Source: DATGFK01 sp040007395 (GTDB lineage: Bacteria; Chloroflexota; Anaerolineae; Aggregatilineales; UBA2796). From it: a stretch of DNA of 16,991 bases. Position 1 is the stretch's first letter. Every line of letters begins with the position of its first letter. The notes below the pieces were generated by a model. The model ran no database searches. It saw only the letters and a list, made by a program, of their open reading frames with translations, and had not been told where the DNA came from. A program made the translations under genes and the position numbers. The stretch covers positions 1-16,991 of the forward strand of contig JBDTVG010000106.1 of the NCBI GenBank assembly GCA_040007395.1. The letters are read 5' to 3'. Shown here in pieces: positions 8,501 to 15,289 of this stretch.

Positions 8501-8894
8501 GCTTCACCACCAACTTTCCTTCACGGAGTTGGTGGGCCAAGTTGCGTAACCCTGATTCATCAGCATTGGTCGGCGCACCGAACATAAGCTGCTGGCGGAA
8601 TGTTTCAGCCGCTTGCCGGGTGAGTCGCTTGACCTGTCCAGCATCTATTTCATCGCCATCCTTGGACAAACTATACAATTGGCGCAATTCGTCTTCGGGG
8701 CGACCCTGCATCCCAATCATCAAGCGGCAGCAATGATCTTCGCCACCGGGCCAGCGTTCAACATAAGGTTGTAAGTCTCGCCAACCGCGTAAATTGAAAT
8801 AGCCCACACAGAAATCCGCCCGATACGCATTTTCAAGCGTGATCGTCAGCGCTTTAAGAAGGTGTTCACTTATATTGTCGAAGATACGCGGCAC
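5505..8894 (-). CDS. PLD-domain SNF2-family helicase of a restriction/defence module
   Basis: A 1129-aa protein from GTG 8894. Residues ~1-190 form a phospholipase D-like domain: LHAKLYLLY (H139, K141) and YLGSSNLTFSGL (N162), the HxK...GSSN arrangement seen in PLD nucleases. A superfamily 2/SNF2 motor follows: Walker A GDVVGLGKTL (K286), motif II VIDESHNL (D352-H355), motif III LLSATPYNKS, motif V STDVLSEGQNLQ, motif VI QRAGRVDRIGQ near residue 825. The C-terminal 250 residues are unassigned. GTG 8894 is preferred because AAGGTGG precedes it and the family opens PRIFDNI near its N-terminus. The frame is open to GTG 9122, but those extra 76 residues lack a ribosome site. Paired with the downstream methylase, it likely translocates DNA and may cleave it. 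Confidence 0.85.
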   Translation of the reverse strand: MPRIFDNISEHLLKALTITLENAYRADFCVGYFNLRGWRDLQPYVERWPGGEDHCCRLMIGMQGRPEDELRQLYSLSKDGDEIDAGQVKRLTRQAAETFRQQLMFGAPTNADESGLRNLAHQLREGKLVVKLYLRRTLHAKLYLLYREDFHSPIISYLGSSNLTFSGLQHQGELNIEETDPDTGQKLAIWFQDRWDDKWCIDVSEELVKVIEESWAREDMLSPYAVYLKMAYHLAQEARAGLSEFRLPREFSERLFDYQAAAVKIAAHHLNKRGGVMLGDVVGLGKTLMAITLARIFQDDYSLDTLIICPKNLVPMWQDHADEFRLLAKVMSLSMVTRDLPNLRRYRLIVIDESHNLRNREGRTYRAIQDYITANESKCILLSATPYNKSFSDLSAQLGLFIDEKRDLGIRPERYLREIGGEAAFAAKHQVTVRSLQAFEKSEFIEDWRELMRLYLVRRTRSFILDNYTETDQDTGRRFLRLKSGERSYFPMRVPKTVQFSVNESDQYRLLYSEEVVGLINSLSLPRYGLGQYVAAKQAKTATAEEKKLIENLGRAGQRLMGFCRTNLFKRLESSGSSFLQSIDRHVLRNCIFLYAVENGLDLPIGTLDAVTLDPETEDEDEQALLPELDLEIEDSRDVEKALDLETSSTHAEYAQRAKQVYALFAGKYKKRYKWLKPSFFSPALRKDLADDNAHLIQVLEHCGEWSSERDSKLQALMDLLNWHSDQKVLVFSQFADTVRYLDGELSKRGIQRLGAATGQLDNPTALAWRFSPVSNRRTLPLDDELNVLISTDVLSEGQNLQDSAIVVNYDLPWAIIRLVQRAGRVDRIGQRAEQIYCYSFLPADGVEQIIRLRARVRQRLAENGEVVGSDERFFEDDALAQQLRDLYTEKSGVLDAEADSEVDLASYAYQIWLNATKDNQPLAKAIEDLPDVIYSTRHYQGSVQYPEGVLVYMKTADGTDSLAWVDQQGNNVTQSQLTILRAAACEPDTEPQPRHPDHHELVLKGVDILVQEELTVGGQLGRPSSARYRTYERLKKHYEYLIKTQPLLVPKDLERTIDDIYRYPLRSSAVDTLNRQIRSGISDDDLAELVIALRTDERLSLIQEEGERHEPHILCSLGLFASPTGAEE

Positions 8895-9312
8895 AGTCCA
8901 CCTTTTCCCTTTACTAGTCAGGCTGTCTCTATTGAGTGTAACCGATTCTCTAAAACACATGAACCGACCTAAACTGATGCCGATTTCCAGAGAATGGGCT
9001 GCGTAACGGACCTTGCCTAGCCGTCTGGAAATCCTCGCAAAAGCGTCTTCTGATGCTCTGAACTGTGAACCCTGAATTTGCCCATTCTCGTTATCTGATA
9101 ACGCGGTTTGTCGGTGCCTCACATTGATGATGTGTTACCTTCGAGAGATCAAAGCGAATCCAATGGGGCAGAACCCACCACCCGAAATTCCAAGACGAGG
9201 TTCATATCCTCTGGAACAAGCCTGATATTGGAATTGCATAGATATATCATCGCAAGTACACTGTAATAATGCTACCCTGTCGCGTCTATGTGAAATATGG
9301 TGCAAATATCGA
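8895..9312. other. Divergent intergenic region between the helicase operon and the kinase operon
   Basis: These 418 bases must carry the promoters of both operons. I see no convincing -35/-10 pair on either strand. The minus-strand frame of the helicase stays open through 9122, so part could be coding if the gene starts earlier. The one clear structure is the palindrome at 9089-9103. Confidence 0.5.
9089..9103. promoter_or_regulatory. 15-bp perfect palindrome, candidate operator
   Basis: CGTTATC-T-GATAACG: two 7-bp arms around a single central base. A symmetric site of this size between two divergent operons is what a dimeric repressor would bind. It lies about 195 nt before the helicase GTG and 210 nt before the kinase ATG. 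No regulator gene is adjacent, so this remains a candidate. Confidence 0.35.
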
Positions 9313-12300
9313 ATGACTAGAAATTACATTTTCGAGAATATGCATGATGCGGTCATTGCGATTGATCCAGAGCGCAAAGTTATCGATCTGAATTTTGCCA
9401 TGCAATCGGTATTTGGAATTTCGCGGGATGTCGTAGGCCAACCCCTTAGCGTTGTACTGGGCGACCAGTTTAAATTATTTGAGCGCTTCCTCGATATGCC
9501 GGAAGCGCGTGAAGATATTGTCATTGAAAGTAACAAGAATCAGGGATTACGTTACTACGAACTACGCATGTTACCTCTCATGGTCGATGAACACTTTGCG
9601 GGGCGCTGGTTTATCTTGCATGACATTGAGCGGAGGCAGATCGATGAAGCCATCATGAATAATCTGCCGGACGCGCTCTACTTCAAAGATAAAGCTTCGC
9701 GCTTTACACGGTTGAATTGGGCGCAAGCCCAAAAGTTAGGCATCGCGGACCCAAATGAAGCGCTTGGTCGAACAGATTTCGACTTTAAGCCACCCGATCT
9801 GGCGCAAATTATTTTTGACGAAGAACAGCAGCTTGTGGAAACGGGGCAACCCGTCCTAAATCGAATTGAGTTCAACCCCGATGGGCAAGATCGTTGGTAT
9901 TCGGTAAGTAAAGTTCCTATTAAAGATTCGGAAGGACGCATCATCGGTTTGGTGGGTCTATCGAGGGATATTACCGACATCAAGCGTGTCGAAAAAGAAC
10001 GCGATCAGCTTTACTCACAGACCCAAACTGCGCTTGTGGAGGCGCAAGCGGCTGCACAGCGCCTCAGTGAGAGTGAGACACGCTATCGATTGATAGCCGA
10101 AAATGTCGCAGATGTGATCGCCAAATCTGATGCGGAGGGTATTCGAACCTTTGTTACCCCATCCTGCTACGTGCTGTCAGGCTACACTCCCGAAGAATTG
10201 GTAGGCAAGTTAGTCGTCGAAATCATACATCCTGATGATCGCCCCAAATCGCGGTCTATTATGCTGCAAGCACTAAACTCAACGCTCTCAAGTTTTTCCC
10301 TCACGCAACGCATACACCATAAAGTGGGTCACTATGTCTGGGTTGAAGTAACCAGCAAAATTATCCGAAACCCCGACAATGGAAAACCCATCGAAATCGT
10401 GTCCCTTATTCACGACATCACCGAACGGAAAGCGCAGGAACGCCAGCTTCATTTTCAGGCTAGCTTACAAGAAAACGTGAGTGATGCGGTTATCGTTACC
10501 GATACAGAGTTTCGTATCCAAAGCTGGAATCGCGCTTCAGAACGCATCTACGGCTGGCTCTCTGAGGAAGTCATTCACAGTGTTACTGCGGATATTTTGG
10601 GGACTGAGTTTGCGCCCCCCAAGGATCTTGAGCATAGGATATTAGAGTTGCAGGAAAAAGGTTGGTGGCAGGGAGAGGTCGTCCAGCACCACAAAGACGG
10701 CAGTATCCGCCACATTTTGGGATCAGTCACGCTGCTTAAAGACGAAAACGGAGTGCCGTTTAGTATTGTGTCCGTTAACCACGACATCACCGAGCGCAAG
10801 GAGACCGAGAAGGAACGCGATGCGCTTTATGCCCAAGCGCAAACTGCCCTTGCCGAGGCCGAGTCTTACGCCCAGCGTCTCATCGAGAGTGAAAGCATTT
10901 TGCGGGCCATCATTGACATTGCAGCCGATGCGATCATTAGTATTGACGCTGAGGGACACATTATCGCCTTTAACCCCGCTGCCGCGCATATCTTTGGTTA
11001 CAGTGTCGAAGAAGTTATCGGTCAAAATATTAAACTGCTCATGCCCACGCAAACTGCTAGTGAGCACGACGGCTATCTTCAACGGCGCAAAAGTACCCAC
11101 GAGACCAAAATTATCGGTGTGCAGCGAGAGGAATTTGCCCAGCGTAAGGATGGCTCAACCTTCCCGATCCATCTGGCAATCAATGAAGTCAATGTCAATG
11201 GTCACCTTATGTATACAGGTTTGATCCGTGATGTGACCGATACGAAGCGTATCGAAAAAGAACGCAACGAGCTTTATACGCAGACGCAAACCGCTCTTGC
11301 CGCTACCGAGTCTTACGCGCAACGGCTCAACCTGCTGACCGAGATGAGCCAAAAGGTTAATATGGCTTCGTCCGAGATTGAGATGTATGGCATTGCCGCC
11401 GAAGCGATTACGGGTATTCTCAATCACCGTCAAATCACGATTTTTCTGCTGCTGGGTGGTGAGGAATCTCAAGTGGTTTTTCATCGGAACTTCTACGGAC
11501 CGCCTATGGTGGAGGTCGGTGTTATACGACCAATTTCTACGTCCTTGGCGAGTCAGGCAATTCTGGCGGGGAGATTAATGGTGGTTGAGAATGAGACACC
11601 CGCCAACTCCCCCAATATAAATACCTTAAACCTAGCCCAGCAGCAGGGGGTCCAGACTTTTGTGATGGTCCCGATGGTGGTCAGACAAAAGTCTATCGGA
11701 GGAATCGTGATTGGCCGTGCCGACTCCACAACATTTGATGTCCACGACGAGAATTTGCTAATGCACATCGGTTCGTTTTTGGGGATCGCTGTTGAAAATA
11801 TGCACCGCAATCTCGAACTCCAAGAAGCCACCGCCAGCGCCGAGAAGGCCAATCGTACCAAAAGCGAATTTCTCGCCACCATGAGCCACGAACTCCGCAC
11901 GCCTTTGAACGGGATTCTGGGCTACGTACAGATTTTACAAAAGAACAAAGAACTTGCGCCGAAACAACGCGAGGGCCTCGCCGTGATCCGGCGCAGTGGC
12001 GACCACCTGTTGACACTGATCAACGACATCCTTGATTTCTCAAAAATTGAAGCGGAGCGGCTAGAAATCAGTACAGCAGCATTTGATCTGGTCGCTATGC
12101 TCATCAACATCTGCGAAGTTATTCAGGTTAACGCTGAACAAAAGGGCTTGAAATTCGGCTACGAACAGCTTTCCGAGCTACCGTCGGGCGTATCCGGCGA
12201 CGAAACACGGCTGCGGCAGATCCTTCTGAATCTTTTGGGCAATGCGGTCAAATATACGCAACGAGGCGGTGTGATTTTCAAAGTTGGCTATCACGAAGAC

Positions 12301-13212
12301 AAGATTCGATTCCAAATCGAAGACACAGGCATCGGCATTGCCCCGGACGCAATTCAGCTTATCTTTCAACCCTTCAAACAACTTGACACACCCGGTGCCC
12401 ATATCGAAGGCACTGGGCTGGGCCTCGCCATCAGCAGTCAACTGGTGGCCTTAATGGGTAGTGTGCTCGAAGTCAAGAGCCAGATAGCGGAAGGCAGTAC
12501 GTTCTGGTTTGAGTTGAACTTACCCCCTGTTGAGAATTTCGTCGGTACTACTCAAGTAGAACAGGAAGTGAGTGGTTATCACGGTGAAACGCGGCGCATC
12601 ATGGTGGTGGACGACAAGCCAGATAATCGGGCTGTCTTTACCAATATGCTGGTGCCGCTCGGATTCGAGATACGCGAAGCGGTCAACGGACAAGATTGTC
12701 TTAAAGAAACCGTCGATTTCAAGCCTCACGTCATCCTCATGGATTTGCGGATGCCTGTTATGGACGGTCTGGAGGCCATGCGGCGGCTGCGGCAGATGCA
12801 GCATGACCCCAAACCAGTGCTTATTGCGGTCTCTGCCAGTGCGTTTGAGCATGATCAGGAGGCCAGTTTTGAAGCGGGTGCAGATGCGTTCCTGCCCAAG
12901 CCGTTTCGGTTTGAGAAATTGATTGACCTGCTTGGGCAGCATTTAGCATTGGAGTGGATCGCTGAGGAACCAGCAGTCCAGCCAGAGCCAGCAGTACCTG
13001 AAAGCATCACGCCACCGCCGGAAGCTGATCTAAATATGTTGTTTGATCTGGCGATGCGGGGTGATGTGCGTGGTATTCAGCTCCAAGCCAATCGCCTGTC
13101 ACAGAGCGGATACAAAGGTTTTGCTGCTGAACTGGAATCATTGGCTCAAAGCTTTCGCGTCAAAGAGCTTCGTCAGTTTATCAAGCAGCACCGGGAGGGA
13201 ACAGATGGGTGA
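9313..13212 (+). CDS. Soluble multi-PAS/GAF hybrid histidine kinase
   Basis: A 1299-aa cytoplasmic sensor with no transmembrane helix. Approximate order: PAS 5-105, PAS 113-222, PAS 258-372, PAS 380-494, PAS 527-641, GAF 677-832, HisKA with ATMSHELRTPLNG (phospho-acceptor H859), HATPase 960-1075 (N box LLGNAVKYT, G boxes DTGIGIAPD and GTGLGLAIS), receiver 1095-1211 (VVDDKPDNR, LMDLRMPVMDG with D1144, LPKPF), and a short helical tail after a Pro/Glu linker. Three near-identical 30-residue linkers join PAS2-PAS3, PAS4-PAS5 and PAS5-GAF. The first PAS begins at residue 4, as if an upstream membrane sensor module had been lost. No good ribosome site precedes ATG 9313; ATG at codon 10 is an alternative. 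Its 3' end overlaps the next gene by 8 nt. The signal sensed is unknown. Confidence 0.93.
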   Translation: MTRNYIFENMHDAVIAIDPERKVIDLNFAMQSVFGISRDVVGQPLSVVLGDQFKLFERFLDMPEAREDIVIESNKNQGLRYYELRMLPLMVDEHFAGRWFILHDIERRQIDEAIMNNLPDALYFKDKASRFTRLNWAQAQKLGIADPNEALGRTDFDFKPPDLAQIIFDEEQQLVETGQPVLNRIEFNPDGQDRWYSVSKVPIKDSEGRIIGLVGLSRDITDIKRVEKERDQLYSQTQTALVEAQAAAQRLSESETRYRLIAENVADVIAKSDAEGIRTFVTPSCYVLSGYTPEELVGKLVVEIIHPDDRPKSRSIMLQALNSTLSSFSLTQRIHHKVGHYVWVEVTSKIIRNPDNGKPIEIVSLIHDITERKAQERQLHFQASLQENVSDAVIVTDTEFRIQSWNRASERIYGWLSEEVIHSVTADILGTEFAPPKDLEHRILELQEKGWWQGEVVQHHKDGSIRHILGSVTLLKDENGVPFSIVSVNHDITERKETEKERDALYAQAQTALAEAESYAQRLIESESILRAIIDIAADAIISIDAEGHIIAFNPAAAHIFGYSVEEVIGQNIKLLMPTQTASEHDGYLQRRKSTHETKIIGVQREEFAQRKDGSTFPIHLAINEVNVNGHLMYTGLIRDVTDTKRIEKERNELYTQTQTALAATESYAQRLNLLTEMSQKVNMASSEIEMYGIAAEAITGILNHRQITIFLLLGGEESQVVFHRNFYGPPMVEVGVIRPISTSLASQAILAGRLMVVENETPANSPNINTLNLAQQQGVQTFVMVPMVVRQKSIGGIVIGRADSTTFDVHDENLLMHIGSFLGIAVENMHRNLELQEATASAEKANRTKSEFLATMSHELRTPLNGILGYVQILQKNKELAPKQREGLAVIRRSGDHLLTLINDILDFSKIEAERLEISTAAFDLVAMLINICEVIQVNAEQKGLKFGYEQLSELPSGVSGDETRLRQILLNLLGNAVKYTQRGGVIFKVGYHEDKIRFQIEDTGIGIAPDAIQLIFQPFKQLDTPGAHIEGTGLGLAISSQLVALMGSVLEVKSQIAEGSTFWFELNLPPVENFVGTTQVEQEVSGYHGETRRIMVVDDKPDNRAVFTNMLVPLGFEIREAVNGQDCLKETVDFKPHVILMDLRMPVMDGLEAMRRLRQMQHDPKPVLIAVSASAFEHDQEASFEAGADAFLPKPFRFEKLIDLLGQHLALEWIAEEPAVQPEPAVPESITPPPEADLNMLFDLAMRGDVRGIQLQANRLSQSGYKGFAAELESLAQSFRVKELRQFIKQHREGTDG
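9988..11340 (+). repeat. Three copies of a 90-bp coding repeat (signalling-helix linker) within the hybrid kinase
   Basis: Copies lie at 9988-10077, 10804-10893 and 11251-11340. Each encodes a 30-residue heptad-like segment starting EKERDxLYxQxQTALxExxx and ending AQRL. They sit directly after PAS2, PAS4 and PAS5, where coiled-coil linkers pass signals between domains, so the sensor seems to have grown by duplication of PAS-plus-linker units. Confidence 0.75.
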
Positions 13213-14320
13213 ATACAAAGGTGTCGTCCTCATCGTGGATGACATCCCAACCAATGTCGGTGTCCTGATGGAATTTCTGGAAAGCTCAGGCTATAAGGTA
13301 CTGGTGGCAACTGATGGAGAAAGCGCTATCGAGCAGGCGGAGTATGCCCACCCTGATATTATCTTGTTGGATGTCATGATGCCGGGTATTGATGGTTTTG
13401 AAACTTGCCAACGGTTGAAGGCAAACGAAACTACGCACGATATACCCGTTGTCTTCATGACGGCGCTCTCAGAAACCGTCGACAAAGTGCGAGGTTTTGA
13501 ACTGGGGGCAGCGGATTACATCACCAAACCGTTGCAACAGGAAGAAGTGGTGGCGCGGGTAAACGCTCATCTGACACTGTATCGTCAGAAGCAGGAAATT
13601 GAACGCTTGCGTCAACAGGATCAGATTTATTACGAGAATTTGTCGCTGCTAAAAGATAAGATACTCAACACAGCGTCGCACGATCTTAAGAACCCCTTGA
13701 CCGCAATTTTGTTTGCGATAGATCTGGCACGCCGCTATATATCTACGAACGATCCTCGTGTGATAGACAAACTGAATCAGATTGAGTTAGAAACCAACTA
13801 TATGCGGAGCCTGATCACAAATCTGCTAGACTTGGCCCAGCTTGAAACAGGCATTGGGACACACATCGAGGCCGTTTCGTTGCGAGCATTGTTGGAGACA
13901 AACATCGATCTGGCGCTGATCCTAGCAGAGAAAAAGCACATAGCGCTTAGTCGCCATCTGCCCGCCCGCGATGTCACGTTTCACTGTGATTCCTTTCAGA
14001 TGGGTCAAGTATTGCAAAACCTGATGTCGAATGCCGTCAAATATACGCCAGAAGGTGGCAGTATTGAAGTCGGCGGTGAGGCCAAGGAATCTCAAGTCAT
14101 GATAGAAGTCAGGGACAGCGGCTTAGGTATTCCCGAAGCAGACATCCCACATTTGTTTGAAAAGTTCTATCGTGTCAATACACAAGAGCATCACGCAATA
14201 CCCGGTACAGGGTTAGGGTTGGCTATCGTACAGGAGATTGTCCAGCAGCATGGGGGTGGCATACAGGTGAGAAGCCAACTTGGTGTGGGTAGCACCTTTA
14301 GTGTGATGCTCCCCCTGTGA
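13205..14320 (+). CDS. Response regulator-histidine kinase fusion (REC-HisKA-HATPase)
   Basis: A 371-aa cytoplasmic protein. The receiver domain (~5-122) has LIVDDIPTN (D12, D13), the phospho-acceptor in LLDVMMPGIDG (D56) and Lys108 in ITKPLQ. A coiled segment (KQEIERLRQQDQIYYENL) leads to HisKA with ASHDLKNPLTAIL (H159), then the ATPase: N box LMSNAVKYT, G1 DSGLGIPEADIPHLFEKFYR, G2 GTGLGLAIVQEI. ATG 13205 overlaps the upstream kinase's stop codon and has GGGAGG 7 nt before it, so it is translationally coupled to it; an upstream start in the same frame (13043) lies inside the kinase gene and is rejected. Likely the second step of a phosphorelay: the partner kinase could phosphorylate D56 and so gate this kinase. 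No output DNA-binding domain is visible in either protein. Confidence 0.92.
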   Translation: MGEYKGVVLIVDDIPTNVGVLMEFLESSGYKVLVATDGESAIEQAEYAHPDIILLDVMMPGIDGFETCQRLKANETTHDIPVVFMTALSETVDKVRGFELGAADYITKPLQQEEVVARVNAHLTLYRQKQEIERLRQQDQIYYENLSLLKDKILNTASHDLKNPLTAILFAIDLARRYISTNDPRVIDKLNQIELETNYMRSLITNLLDLAQLETGIGTHIEAVSLRALLETNIDLALILAEKKHIALSRHLPARDVTFHCDSFQMGQVLQNLMSNAVKYTPEGGSIEVGGEAKESQVMIEVRDSGLGIPEADIPHLFEKFYRVNTQEHHAIPGTGLGLAIVQEIVQQHGGGIQVRSQLGVGSTFSVMLPL

Positions 14321-14346
14321 GCGACTGAACAGGATATTCAGTCGCT
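14320..14346. terminator. Perfect 10-bp hairpin starting at the stop of the kinase operon
   Basis: AGCGACTGAA (14320-14329) pairs with TTCAGTCGCT (14337-14346) around a 7-nt loop. It begins in the TGA of the kinase. No T-run follows, so it is a stop-proximal hairpin (terminator-like or mRNA-stabilising) rather than a classic intrinsic terminator. Confidence 0.5.
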
Positions 14347-14378
14347 GACTCTCCAGCTTGTCGCCTCTATAGCCTTGA

Positions 14379-14399
14379 TCCACAAGAGCCTATTGTGGA
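14379..14399 (+). terminator. Second hairpin downstream of the kinase operon
   Basis: TCCACAA (14379-14385) pairs with TTGTGGA (14393-14399) around a 7-nt loop and is followed by CATTTTGC on the plus strand. The broken comEC frame, read from the other strand, ends inside it. It may be the kinase operon's terminator or a scar of the event that broke comEC. Confidence 0.35.
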
Positions 14400-14821
14400 C
14401 ATTTTGCTAGGTCGCTGGCAAGCATGATGCGCTGGGCAGTGACCAGCGTTAGCCCATGAATCGTGCGTTCCTTTGCCCCACGCTGTCGAATCGATTGTAT
14501 TTCGACCCTCAACCGTACTGAGGTATCGCGCACGTCTGGCGATTCCATGACAATGCCTACCATATCGGCGTAACCGTGATTATTATAAGTGGCAAGGTCG
14601 TTTTCAGTAAAAGTGGGTTGGATACTGCTGTAGCGCCACATGCCGAGTCCTGCCGCGAGAATTGCTAGTGAAAGCTGCTGCAAGCCGAATTTGCCGCGCA
14701 TCACAACAGCCAAAATCAAGCCGCCGATGACTAAGGCAGGCCACACAGCGTCGGTCTGCGGGTAACGCGAGACAAACGCAATACCACATATCCAGCCAAG
14801 GGTCATAACAACGAGGGTCAT
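14390..14821 (-). pseudogene. comEC: comEC N-terminal fragment (competence DNA channel)
   Basis: 143 codons from ATG 14821, with GGGAG 10 nt upstream. Three hydrophobic segments come first (LVVMTLGWICGIAFVSRY; ALVIGGLILAVVM; SLAILAAGLGMWRYSS), then the soluble OB-like part with NNHGYADMVGIVMESPDVRD and LRVEIQSI. This order is that of the N-terminal domain (DUF4131) of ComEC/Rec2, the inner-membrane channel for DNA uptake, which normally runs to about 700-800 residues. Here the family-like sequence fades after GLTLVTAQR and a TAG follows, so the competence and lactamase-like domains are missing and no DNA uptake is possible. The 5' end and ribosome site are intact, so only the 3' end was lost. 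Confidence 0.65.
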
Positions 14822-14875
14822 TGCGAGTTACTCCCAGCGTGCCAAATAGTTTGTGCTTAAGTATTAGGCAAAATA

Positions 14876-14914
14876 GAAAAAAGGGAAAGAATCGAAGACA
14901 CCATCAAGTGTCTT
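14876..14914 (-). terminator. Intrinsic terminator of the antitoxin-like gene
   Basis: On the minus strand AAGACAC-TTGATG-GTGTCTT (14895-14914) forms a perfect 7-bp stem with a 6-nt loop. It is followed by CGATTCTTTCCCTTTTTTC, a T-rich tract. It lies 24 nt after the stop of the 14938-15231 gene. Confidence 0.6.
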
Positions 14915-14937
14915 ACTGGTATAAATCGCCTCAGAGT

Positions 14938-15231
14938 TCATGGGGAAGTGGAATCAGTGAAATCGTCAGAGATCCAACCACCTTGCCCCTCAAACAAACC
15001 AAGAATGCGTTGCCCTTGTGCCAACGTTTGCTTGGCTTCCTCTTGACGATCTGATGCAAGAATGCTCAGGAGGTAGGCTTCACGTTCGGCCTCATTCAAC
15101 AATGGCGGCACTTGATTGAGCAGTTTGTACTCCAGCACTTCCAGTAAAACCGATTGAATATCGATATGAGCAGAAGTCGCCTGTTCCAATAGCGTTTCTG
15201 GAATGGATAAGGTAATCTGTTTATCGGTCAT
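14938..15231 (-). CDS. Antitoxin-like small protein, orphan
   Basis: A 97-aa protein. The N-terminus ITLSIPETLLEQA resembles the strand-helix opening of ribbon-helix-helix antitoxins, and the tail GGWISDDFTDSTSP resembles the acidic C-terminal toxin-binding tails of such proteins, though shorter than usual. The middle is helical (NEAEREAYLLSILASDRQEE). ATG 15231 is preceded by GGAG 8 nt upstream, with a near-consensus promoter a few bases further. A toxin partner is not seen on either side: downstream is the comEC fragment, upstream the divergent uxuA. It may be a lone survivor of a toxin-antitoxin pair. The family assignment is tentative; the gene itself looks real. Confidence 0.65.
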   Translation of the reverse strand: MTDKQITLSIPETLLEQATSAHIDIQSVLLEVLEYKLLNQVPPLLNEAEREAYLLSILASDRQEEAKQTLAQGQRILGLFEGQGGWISDDFTDSTSP

Positions 15232-15260
15232 GATTAGATCTCCACAGGCTTATTTACCTT

Positions 15261-15289
15261 ATTATACCCATCGCATTATCCTCTGCTAA
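15261..15289 (-). promoter_or_regulatory. Sigma70-type promoter of the antitoxin-like gene
   Basis: On the minus strand -35 TTAGCA (15284-15289), a 17-nt spacer, and a consensus -10 TATAAT (15261-15266). Transcription would start near 15254, giving a leader of about 23 nt that contains the GGAG ribosome site. Confidence 0.55.

Noticed and set aside
2419..8894. DISARM or BREX system
   Set aside because: The helicase and methylase recall both, but no DUF1998 protein, PglZ, BrxC/PglY, BrxL or C5-methylase is in the window.
8895..9122. N-terminal extension of the helicase to GTG 9122
   Set aside because: No ribosome site at 9122, and the family-like sequence begins at PRIFDNI, just after GTG 8894, which has AAGGTGG upstream.
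13043..13204. Upstream start for the REC-kinase gene
   Set aside because: It lies inside the hybrid kinase's coding region; ATG 13205 has an excellent ribosome site and begins at the receiver domain.
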